The notes under the pieces: generated by a model | Seen by the model: only the letters and a program-made list of their open reading frames with translations | What the model was told of the DNA's origin: nothing | Databases searched by the model: none | Origin: Acidobacteriaceae bacterium | GTDB lineage: Bacteria; Acidobacteriota; Terriglobia; Terriglobales; Acidobacteriaceae | Direction: 5' to 3' | NCBI GenBank assembly: GCA_025462735.1 | Contig: JAOAPC010000018.1 | Span: 62,001 to 126,000 of the forward strand | DNA: 64,000 bases | In this document: one piece after another, positions 30,428-37,929 of the stretch | Position numbering within the stretch: the first letter of the stretch is position 1 | Layout: each line of letters starts with the position of its first letter | Position numbers and translations under genes: made by a program

Positions 30428-31122
30428 GATGAGGTATCCGAAGTGCCGGGAGCGGTCTTCCACGCCACCACCCCCATTCGAAACAAAAAATGTGTGTGCG
30501 CTTCAACCTTTGCCGCTCCTGCTCTGCGGAAAAATTCGGTCATTTCTTCAACCGTGTATGCCTGCTTTACGGAAGCAGGTGCGTCATTCCGCGTAATTCG
30601 GCTGCGATAAATCGGTACGCCCGCATAGGCCAGGGCCAGATGAATTGGATGCCGTACCAGGTCATTGACCAAAACAGCGATTCGCGAAACCCGCAGTGAC
30701 TCACGGGCAAATTCCACCACTTCCTCCGGCGAAAGGTGGTGAAGGAATAATGAACATGAAACCAGGTCGAATGCAAAATCTGAAAATGGCACGCTTAATA
30801 CATCGGCTGCGATCTTTTTGGCAGTGCCGTTTTGTGGCAGATGAGACGGCGCGCGATCCAGCAACGTGACGTCTAGCTTTAGTCCCTCGCGGCACAGTTG
30901 CCGGCTTGCTTGCATTGGAACGAACCCCGTTCCTGCAGCTACCTCCAGCAGAGAAAACTCCATCCGTCCAGTTTTGCGAGCGACTGTCTGGATGAGATCA
31001 CGCGTGGTGGCCACGCCCCCCAGGCGTTGATTGAAAGATCGTAAATCGCGGAGCGCTCCCGCCACTTCCTTGGCAGTGCCGGAATCGGTGTCTAGCAGTT
31101 CGGGCGTAGGCCGCCGTTTCAT
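30424..31122 (-). CDS. Class I SAM-dependent methyltransferase
   Basis: A 232-residue methyltransferase with motif I LLEVAAGTGFVPMQASRQL, a LDVTLLDRAP acidic strand end and FDLVSCSLFLHHLSPEEV, a UbiE-like layout. A hydrophobic segment near residues 160-180 may be an insertion. Stop overlaps the start of the flavoprotein gene. The first gene of a two-gene unit whose product is unknown. Confidence 0.83.
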   Translation of the reverse strand: MKRRPTPELLDTDSGTAKEVAGALRDLRSFNQRLGGVATTRDLIQTVARKTGRMEFSLLEVAAGTGFVPMQASRQLCREGLKLDVTLLDRAPSHLPQNGTAKKIAADVLSVPFSDFAFDLVSCSLFLHHLSPEEVVEFARESLRVSRIAVLVNDLVRHPIHLALAYAGVPIYRSRITRNDAPASVKQAYTVEEMTEFFRRAGAAKVEAHTHFLFRMGVVAWKTAPGTSDTSS

Positions 31123-31191
31123 TTCGAGGATTTTAGCGGATCGGTGCGGTTAGGATTGTCACCCCGCCATCACTACAAGTGAACACAACGT

Positions 31192-32949
31192 TCATGAAAC
31201 CTCAGCCAATTCTTCTTCCAGCAACTGCTTGTTATAGAGTTCGCTGTAATATCCATTTCGGCTGATCAGTTCGTCGTGTGTCCCAAGCTCTACAATGCGG
31301 CCGCCGTGGAGCACGGCAATTCGGTCCGCATTTCGGACGGTAGAAACCCGGTGTGAGATGAAAATTGTGGTCCTGCCCTGCATCATTTCACGTAGGTGGT
31401 TCAGGATCTTGTCTTCCGTCTGCGTATCTACGCTGGAGAGAGCGTCGTCCAGCACCAGAATGCGAGGGTTTCGAATCAGGGCACGCGCAATTGCGGTGCG
31501 CTGTTTCTGACCTCCGGAAAGCGTAATGCCGCGTTCCCCGACGATAGTTTTGTAGTGTTCGGGGAAGCCGTCGATCTCACTGGCAATGCTGGCCGCTTCA
31601 GCCGCCCACCGCACATCTTGGTCACTCGCGTCCGGCACTCCGAACGCAATGTTCTCGCGGATGGTTTCCCCGAACAGAAAAGTTTCCTGCGGAACAAATC
31701 CGATATTGCGTCGAAGCATCGCCAGCGGATATTCGGTGACAGGCTTGTTATCGATCAGCACAGATCCAGCTCCAGAATCGTAGATTCTGGGGATTAGGCT
31801 GACCATGGTCGTCTTGCCGGAGCCGGTGGGACCGACGATGGCTAGGCTGCTCCCAGCAGGAATACGCAAATTGATATCGTGCAGCACTGGAGTTCCATCG
31901 TACGAAAAATTCAAATTGCGAAACTCAATGTCCCCTGCGAAATGTTCTTCGGAAGGCCGCACCGGCATATCCGGAGCATCCGCGATCTCCGGTTTTTCCA
32001 ACATCAATTGATGAATTCTTCCAAGTGACGCCGTTCCACGCTGGAAGATATTAATCACCCAGCCCAGCGCGATCACCGGCCAGGTAAGCTGCACCATGAA
32101 GGTGTTAAAGGCAGTAAACTGCCCGACGGTCATGCGGCCCAGAAGAACTTCACGTCCTCCGAGCCACAGCACCAGAACGATGGCTAGGCCGAGCATGGTT
32201 TCGAGTGTCGGCCATAGCATACCCATCAGGCGAACTAGGGTCAGGCTGCGGGCAATGTACTCGCGGTTGGCGGTCTCGAAACTTGCAATCTCAGCTTCTT
32301 CCTGCGCATAGGCACGGATGATGCGCACGCCGGAGAAATTCTCTTGCGCGCGGGCGGAAATCTCCGAAAACATTGCCTGGATACGTTCAAAACGTTCGTG
32401 GATTTGCCGCCCGAAGTACTGGATGACGATGCTGACGATCGGTAGCGGCAGGAAAGCGTAGAACGTAAGCCGATGACTGATGTGCAACATGAACCCCAGC
32501 GCAAACGCCGTAAACACGATGGTGTTGGCCGTGTACATGAAGCCGGGGCCGAGCAGCATCCGGACCGCATTCAGATCATTGGTCGCTTTGGCCATGATGT
32601 CGCCCGTGCGCGTCCGCTGATAAAAGCTGTGGGAGAGACCTTCCAAGTGACGGAACAGATCGTTACGAAGATCGAACTCGATTTCTCGCGACACACCGAT
32701 GAGGCCCCAGCGGATCAGGAATTGGAAAATCGCTTTGGTTCCGGAGACGAGTAGAAGCAGGACAGCCAGTGTTCCGATCTTATGCATCGACACTCCGGCG
32801 TGCCGCATGTCGTCGATTGCCCGGCCCACAATAGGCGGAACCAATACCCAGGCTGCGTTCATCAACAAAACGAAGATTCCTCCCCAGATGTAACTACGGC
32901 GGTATTTCTTGAGGTATGGGCGAAGGGGAAGGAGGCTTTTCGGGAACAT
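31192..32949 (-). CDS. ABC exporter, fused membrane and ATPase domains
   Basis: A 585-residue half-transporter: six membrane helices in the first ~320 residues, then an ATPase domain with Walker A GPTGSGKTT, a Q-loop FVPQE, signature LSGGQKQR, Walker B ILVLDDALSSVD and switch histidine in ISHRVS. It resembles the MsbA/LmrA/MdlB group of lipid or drug exporters and would work as a dimer; the substrate is not readable. It begins ATG at 32949 and has no paired half-transporter next to it, so a homodimer is likely. Confidence 0.93.
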   Translation of the reverse strand: MFPKSLLPLRPYLKKYRRSYIWGGIFVLLMNAAWVLVPPIVGRAIDDMRHAGVSMHKIGTLAVLLLLVSGTKAIFQFLIRWGLIGVSREIEFDLRNDLFRHLEGLSHSFYQRTRTGDIMAKATNDLNAVRMLLGPGFMYTANTIVFTAFALGFMLHISHRLTFYAFLPLPIVSIVIQYFGRQIHERFERIQAMFSEISARAQENFSGVRIIRAYAQEEAEIASFETANREYIARSLTLVRLMGMLWPTLETMLGLAIVLVLWLGGREVLLGRMTVGQFTAFNTFMVQLTWPVIALGWVINIFQRGTASLGRIHQLMLEKPEIADAPDMPVRPSEEHFAGDIEFRNLNFSYDGTPVLHDINLRIPAGSSLAIVGPTGSGKTTMVSLIPRIYDSGAGSVLIDNKPVTEYPLAMLRRNIGFVPQETFLFGETIRENIAFGVPDASDQDVRWAAEAASIASEIDGFPEHYKTIVGERGITLSGGQKQRTAIARALIRNPRILVLDDALSSVDTQTEDKILNHLREMMQGRTTIFISHRVSTVRNADRIAVLHGGRIVELGTHDELISRNGYYSELYNKQLLEEELAEVS

Positions 32950-33022
32950 AGGCTGCTAAATGCGATTCTAGCAGTAGGAAAGCAGGGTAGGTGCCGTTAG
33001 AGGAGACGCTGAAATCTGAGGA

Positions 33023-33181
33023 CTAGCTCCGCGGTCCCTCGGGCCGCCGACTTTGGGAGGCAGAAGGGACGGATCCCTCACGAAAGGTGGCGCCGTAAGC
33101 AAGCGCAAGCAATAGCAGCCATAATGCGAGAAATCCCCAGTTGGAATGGCTCAGGAAGGAAATTACGTTGTCAAAATTCAT
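33023..33181 (-). CDS. Putative 52-residue single-helix membrane peptide
   Basis: This small frame reads MNFDNVISFLSHSNWGF, a hydrophobic helix LALWLLLLALAYG and a charged Ser/Arg/Pro-rich tail. GGAG lies six bases before the ATG. There is no family match I recognise. It is upstream of the ABC exporter gene on the same strand (about 73 bp gap), so it could be its leader or partner. Below usual gene-calling length; moderate support only. Confidence 0.5.
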   Translation of the reverse strand: MNFDNVISFLSHSNWGFLALWLLLLALAYGATFREGSVPSASQSRRPEGPRS

Positions 33182-33359
33182 CACTTGCTCCACAGACTAT
33201 CGATGTACACCCCTGAAGGAGCCCGCAAGCATTATGCTCCAAAGATTACGCTTGGGCACAGTGAAACGGGAATTTTCCGGTTGCCTCTTTGTATTCCCTT
33301 ATGACCCGGTGGACCGCGCCAAGTTTTTGTTCGGGACTAAACTGACCGCCCACAAGCTC

Positions 33360-33464
33360 CTATTCGATACGGCCTAACCAATATTCCACGGCTGCGTCAA
33401 TTCCGGACCCGATTCCTTCCGCAATCATGCTGACCAACTCAACCTGGGTTGTCGTGCTTGCCAA
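33360..33464 (-). CDS. Putative 34-residue microprotein
   Basis: A TTG-started frame encodes MASTTTQVELVSMIAEGIG then SGIDAAVEYWLGRIE, an amphipathic, alanine/glycine-rich peptide. The strength is in the ribosome site: AAGGAGGAG about eight bases before the TTG is the best Shine-Dalgarno in this region, with no other gene start to serve. Start at the internal ATG would lack it. No homologue recognised. Confidence 0.4.
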   Translation of the reverse strand: MASTTTQVELVSMIAEGIGSGIDAAVEYWLGRIE

Positions 33465-33527
33465 TGTACTCTCCTCCTTCTAACCTCCGCAATGCCATGT
33501 CTTTTGAACACCGTTCGCTTCAGCCGG

Positions 33528-33558
33528 CGGGCGGATTTCCTGCACGGAAATCCGCCCG
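33528..33558. other. Strong 13-bp hairpin without U-tract
   Basis: CGGGCGGATTTCC (33528-33540) and GGAAATCCGCCCG (33546-33558) form a perfect 13-bp stem with a five-base loop TGCAC. It sits between the 34-residue microprotein start and the end of the Spy-like gene. No run of T follows on either strand, so it is not a classic intrinsic terminator; it may protect the 3' end of the Spy-like mRNA. Confidence 0.5.
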
Positions 33559-33604
33559 TGACGCTCGCAATCGTGATTCGCTGAGTCCAATTACTGGTAT
33601 CAGG

Positions 33605-34090
33605 CTACTGCTGATTCGGGGCGGCTTGCTCCTGCTTCTGCATGTGTTGCTGCATGCGCTGCTCGTGTTGGGTAATCAACTCCGCCACTTTGGCTTTCTG
33701 ATCGGAGCTCAACAACTGGTAAATTTGAGACGCCATTTTTGCGTGCTCAACCTCGAGTTGCATGTGAGTCTGCGACTCCTGCTGAGCAATCGCAGCCGCC
33801 TTGGCTGTTTCAAAGCTTCCGCTGGTGACTAGCTGGATCATCTGCTGATGTGCTGCATGTTCCTGCTGCTTCAGCGGCTTCATGGTGGGTTTCTCGGCCT
33901 GGAAAATCTGCTTGACCTGTGACTTCTGATCATCCGTGAGATTCAATTGATGGAGCATTTGTTCAAACCCGCCCATATCCCCGTGATGATGATGCATTGC
34001 TCCAGCAGCCCCGCCCTGCGCGAGCGCGATGCCAGCGCCAAGGGTGAGCACTGCTGCTATTGCGGTACCTATTAATTTCATGGATTTCAC
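33605..34090 (-). CDS. Spy/CpxP-like periplasmic protein
   Basis: A 161-residue exported, helical protein: signal peptide (MKLIGTAIAAVLTLGAGIALAQ), a His-rich patch (MHHHHGDMGG), the LNLTDDQKSQVKQIFQ element (LTxxQ motif) and a second LLSSDQKAKVAELITQHEQ element of the Spy/CpxP chaperone family; the C-terminus is Gln-rich. GTG 34090 is preferred over ATG 34081 because AGGAGG lies five bases before it. It is divergent from a CpxRA-like pair, the same logic as cpxP in enterobacteria, although the distance from that family is large. The His patch could bind metal. Confidence 0.82.
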   Translation of the reverse strand: MKSMKLIGTAIAAVLTLGAGIALAQGGAAGAMHHHHGDMGGFEQMLHQLNLTDDQKSQVKQIFQAEKPTMKPLKQQEHAAHQQMIQLVTSGSFETAKAAAIAQQESQTHMQLEVEHAKMASQIYQLLSSDQKAKVAELITQHEQRMQQHMQKQEQAAPNQQ

Positions 34091-34254
34091 GTGTTCCTCC
34101 TGGTGTGCAGAAACATTTATGCCCTGCGTAGAATAGAAACACGGATGACGCCGATTCGGCCGTAAAGAGTGAGTCAAACCGAGTAAATCTTTGTAACCAA
34201 AAGGTTGCGGGCTTTGACGAATCTTTACCGGCGACTTCGAATCGAACTAATAGA

Positions 34255-34974
34255 ATGAAGAACGTGGACCGCATTCTGGTCATCGATGATGATGTTGAAC
34301 TTTGCTCGCTGGTGAGCGAGTATCTGCGTCCCGAAGGTTTTCACGTTGAGGCGGTACACGACGGAAAAGCTGGCCTTACGCGCGCTGTATCTGGCGATCA
34401 TCTTTTGGTCGTGCTCGATGTGATGCTTCCGGGCCTGAATGGTTTTGACGTGCTGCGCCGAATCCGGGACGGGTCGCGCATCCCAGTGCTATTGCTGACG
34501 GCGCGCGGCGAAGATGTTGACCGAATTGTCGGGCTGGAGATCGGCGCTGACGACTATCTTCCGAAGCCCTTCAATCCGCGCGAACTGGTAGCTCGGATCC
34601 GCGCAATCTTGCGCCGCTCACGCAAGGGCAAGGAACAGGACGTGCCCGAGGTGATCCATGTGGGTGATGTGGAATTGGATCCTGCGACTCGCTCTGTCCT
34701 CCATCGCGGAAAGCCGGTTGATCTGACTTCGGTCGAGTTTGCGCTGCTGCAAGTTCTGCTGCGCGAGGCAGGACGCGTGGTCACTCGTGAGGCGTTGGTT
34801 GATGAAGTTTTGGGCCGAAAGTTCTCTCCATTCGATCGCAGCATAGATATGCACGTGAGCAAGGTGCGCAAGAAGCTCGGCGACTCGGATACGGGAGACC
34901 ACATCAAGACCGTGAGGGGCACGGGTTACATTTTTGCGTTAACGAGGCCGAAGGCGAAGAACGCAACTCGATGA
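34255..34974 (+). CDS. OmpR/CpxR-type response regulator
   Basis: A 239-residue regulator with an N-terminal receiver (acidic pair IDDDVEL, phospho-aspartate in VLDVMLPGLNG, lysine in YLPKPFNPREL) and a C-terminal winged-helix domain (DLTSVEFALLQVLLREAG, DMHVSKVRKKLGDSDTG, TVRGTGYIF). Its stop overlaps the kinase start (ATGA). It is divergent from the Spy-like gene and may act on their shared 164-bp intergenic region. Confidence 0.94.
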   Translation: MKNVDRILVIDDDVELCSLVSEYLRPEGFHVEAVHDGKAGLTRAVSGDHLLVVLDVMLPGLNGFDVLRRIRDGSRIPVLLLTARGEDVDRIVGLEIGADDYLPKPFNPRELVARIRAILRRSRKGKEQDVPEVIHVGDVELDPATRSVLHRGKPVDLTSVEFALLQVLLREAGRVVTREALVDEVLGRKFSPFDRSIDMHVSKVRKKLGDSDTGDHIKTVRGTGYIFALTRPKAKNATR

Positions 34975-36383
34975 AAAGCTTATTTTTTAAGATTTTTATT
35001 TCGTTCTGGCTGGTGGTGGCGCTGTTCGTGGTTGTGGCCATTCTTGTCACTGTTGCGATGCGTCCGACTCGGCAGGTTTCGGCAATCGAAGCGCAGCAAT
35101 CGAAGATTCTTAGTGAAGCGGTATCAATATACGAGGCGGGTGGTCCCGATCGACTCCGCGACTATTTGCGCAATATTCGTGATAAGCAGCATCTTCGCGC
35201 CGCGCTGTTCAGGGATGGTGAAGGTGTGGCCGGGCATCCGTTGCCCCCCTGGTTCGTCGAAGTTGCGAAGGGCCAGCGGCATACGATGGATACTATTCTC
35301 GGCCGCTTAAACCCGCATTTCCAGATGTTGCGCGTGTCAATGACAGGATCCGATGGCCACAACTACATGTTGGTGACCGAACTTCCTCCCGGCCAGGGTG
35401 CGTTGTTTGGACCCAATGGTGTACCAGGGCTCGGAATTCTCATTGCGGTGCTGACATCGGGTCTGGTCTGCTACCTGCTTGCTAAGTTTCTTACATCTCC
35501 GGTTCTTCGTCTGCGCAAGGCGGCGCAGAAATTGGCCTCGGGCGACCTCTCTACGCGGGTGGGCGCGCCCTCTTCACCCGGCGGCGATGAGGTATCTCAG
35601 TTGCTCCGGGACTTCGATCTGATGGCGGAGCAGATTGAGAAGTTGGTCAACGCGCAATCCCGCCTGTTAAAGGATATTTCGCACGAGCTTCGCTCACCAC
35701 TTGCGCGCCTGAGTGTTGCGCTTGAGTTGGCTCGGCAGCGTACGGGGCCGGAGGGCCAGAGCATTCTCGATCGCATCAGCCTGGAGTCTAACCGCATGAA
35801 TGAGCTGATCGGGAGCCTGACAACTATTGCGCGATTGGAAAGTGGCGCCGGTAGTATCCGCAAGCAGCCAGTCCATTTGGAAGACCTGGTTCAGGAAGTC
35901 GCACGCGATGCCGCATTCGAAGCCCAAACGCGGAACACTCAGGTGGAGTGCGAGATTCTAGATGAACTTCCGGTCAGCGGTGATCCTGCCCTTTTGCGCA
36001 GCGCGATCGAGAACGTGGTCCGCAATGCGACCCGTTACACGCGTGAGGGCACGGCTGTAGTGATCCGCGCGGAAAAGAAAAAATCCGGAAATATCGAGGA
36101 GGCCTATATTCAGGTCAGTGACTCCGGTCCGGGAGTCTCCGAAGGGGAACTAGACAAGATTTTTAAGCCTTTCTACCGCATTGATGACGCCCGCGAGCGC
36201 TCGACGGGAGGTGTAGGGCTGGGACTGGCGATCACAGACCAGGCCATCAGGCTGCACGGCGGCTCAGTACGTGCATCCAACTCACCTGAGGGTGGGCTTC
36301 TGGTGGAGATGCGTATTCCTTTGCAGTTTGTTCCGGGACTGCGGGATCAGCGGACTCCGGTTGCCGCCAGCGGAACTTCGTAA
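34971..36383 (+). CDS. CpxA-type sensor histidine kinase
   Basis: A 470-residue kinase with an N-terminal membrane helix (residues ~7-25), a periplasmic sensor of about 135 residues, a second helix (~160-178), a HAMP linker (LASGDLSTRVG), the H-box KDISHELRSPLARLSVALEL, and ATPase motifs VRNATRYTREG (N), VSDSGPGVSE (G1) and GGVGLGLAI (G2). The overall layout is that of CpxA. It is translationally coupled to the regulator. Confidence 0.92.
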   Translation: MKSLFFKIFISFWLVVALFVVVAILVTVAMRPTRQVSAIEAQQSKILSEAVSIYEAGGPDRLRDYLRNIRDKQHLRAALFRDGEGVAGHPLPPWFVEVAKGQRHTMDTILGRLNPHFQMLRVSMTGSDGHNYMLVTELPPGQGALFGPNGVPGLGILIAVLTSGLVCYLLAKFLTSPVLRLRKAAQKLASGDLSTRVGAPSSPGGDEVSQLLRDFDLMAEQIEKLVNAQSRLLKDISHELRSPLARLSVALELARQRTGPEGQSILDRISLESNRMNELIGSLTTIARLESGAGSIRKQPVHLEDLVQEVARDAAFEAQTRNTQVECEILDELPVSGDPALLRSAIENVVRNATRYTREGTAVVIRAEKKKSGNIEEAYIQVSDSGPGVSEGELDKIFKPFYRIDDARERSTGGVGLGLAITDQAIRLHGGSVRASNSPEGGLLVEMRIPLQFVPGLRDQRTPVAASGTS

Positions 36384-36445
36384 TCCGAGGTTCCCACGGC
36401 GGTTTGCTCTTTTCTGCCCATTCCTGATACACAATTGAATACTCA

Positions 36446-36635
36446 GGTTTCGAAGTTTCAAGGTTTCAAATGTTTTCGTGCTTCCTGGTTCGTCGGGCGG
36501 AGACCTGCGATCAGGCTCTGTGAACAGCTGTGTCGTAAATGCCGCCCTGACTGTCGGCAAGGTTTGACTCAGTTAACCTCGAACCTTGCAAAGTTGACAC
36601 CTTGAAACTTTGAAACTTCGCAGCGTTGAAACCTT
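36446..36635. repeat. Dispersed GTTTCAA-type repeat with inverted arms
   Basis: The left element (about 36451-36470) reads CGAAGTTTCAAGGTTTCAAA; about 130 bp away, 36600-36620, the reverse complement of nearly the same word appears (19 of 21 matching). Further relatives (CCTTGCAAAGTTG, GTTGAAACC) lie near the right arm. It occupies most of the 270-bp gap between the kinase and the lipoprotein genes; otherwise nothing coding is seen there. Confidence 0.7.
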
Positions 36636-36653
36636 TCTTCCCGAGGAACAAGA

Positions 36654-37880
36654 ATGCATATGAAGTCTCGTTGGGGGCTGATCGTGTTTGTTGTGGCCGC
36701 AATTTTTGTGTGGAATAGCTGCATTGGTTCGAACAGCGCACCGGCCAACACCAGTTTTATGTGGGTAGCCACGCAAGGCGACCAGATGGTACGGGCTTAC
36801 ACGATAAGCCAGACTAACGGCTCAATTAATCCAATCGGGACCAACGGGACTCCGGTCGCCACCGGTCTGCAACCAACTGCCATGACCATCACCCCGGACG
36901 GTAGGACGATGTTCATCGTAAATGCCGTGGGAACAGTTACGAATCCCGCCGGAACCGTTACCGCCTACACTATTAAGGCCGATGGCACTCTGGCAGGTTC
37001 CGCTAATGGCGTAAACGCTGGACAGACTCCTGTCGCATTAGCTGTGGATCCTGCCGGCAAGTTCCTTTTTGTGGCCAACCAGGGGACGTCAAGCGATGTG
37101 ACCTCCGGAACGATATCGGTCTTTTCGGTTTCGGGCACAAGCCTGAGTCCGCCGGTGAACTTTCCAACCGAATTACCGTCTGACGTGAGCGGCTCCGGTC
37201 CCAGTGCTGTGGCAGTTTCTCCTGCCGGCAACTTCCTTTATGTGGCTAACCAGTTCAGCAATACCGTGCAAAGTTATTCTTTCGACGCCTCGGGAGCCCT
37301 CACTCGGATAGGCACCTACGCGGTGGGCACGAACCCCAGCGGCCTTGCCTTCTCCCGTTGTGCCGGAATCACCTCAGCTACAGTCAATAATTCCTGCACC
37401 GTGGCGGACGACAATAATCTCTTCGTCTCCAACTCAGGTTCAAACAACATCAGCATCTTCTCAGCATGCATTCAAGTTTCGGCAACGTGCGGCGCTCCCG
37501 ACGGCACCTTGACTGAACTTTCGTCTGGCTCGCCTGTGGCTGCCGGAGTTGGCCCAGCCACCATACTTGTAGACCGCACATCGGACTATGTTTATGCAGT
37601 CGATCGTGGGTCAAACCAGGTTTCGGAATATCAATACAGCCCTGCAACCGGCGTTCTGACCCCGCTTGGCGCAACAGTCTCAGGCGGCGCGTCAGTTTTT
37701 TCCGGCGGGATCACAGCAAACCTCGCGAACAATTCAACTACATTCAATTGGATTGTTATCACCAACAATGGTTCCTCCAGCGTGTCTCCTTTCAAAGTTC
37801 CGGCGACCGGCAAATTGATTGCCCTCACCTCGGGCCAGTTTGCGGTACAAGGGCAGCCTTCAGCGATCCTGCTCCACTGA
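36654..37880 (+). CDS. Beta-propeller lipoprotein (lactonase/YVTN type)
   Basis: A 408-residue protein with a signal segment and a possible lipobox ending VWNSC at residue ~23, then a seven-bladed beta-propeller of the 6-phosphogluconolactonase/YVTN type: repeats such as VALAVDPAGKFLFVANQG, AVSPAGNFLYVANQFS and ILVDRTSDYVYAVDRG. Such proteins in acidobacteria are abundant and mostly uncharacterised; enzymatic activity is not implied. GAGGA precedes the ATG at 36654. Confidence 0.82.
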   Translation: MHMKSRWGLIVFVVAAIFVWNSCIGSNSAPANTSFMWVATQGDQMVRAYTISQTNGSINPIGTNGTPVATGLQPTAMTITPDGRTMFIVNAVGTVTNPAGTVTAYTIKADGTLAGSANGVNAGQTPVALAVDPAGKFLFVANQGTSSDVTSGTISVFSVSGTSLSPPVNFPTELPSDVSGSGPSAVAVSPAGNFLYVANQFSNTVQSYSFDASGALTRIGTYAVGTNPSGLAFSRCAGITSATVNNSCTVADDNNLFVSNSGSNNISIFSACIQVSATCGAPDGTLTELSSGSPVAAGVGPATILVDRTSDYVYAVDRGSNQVSEYQYSPATGVLTPLGATVSGGASVFSGGITANLANNSTTFNWIVITNNGSSSVSPFKVPATGKLIALTSGQFAVQGQPSAILLH

Positions 37881-37929
37881 AATAATTCGGAATTGTGCTG
37901 ATCTGAAAGGATGATCTGAACAGAGATCG

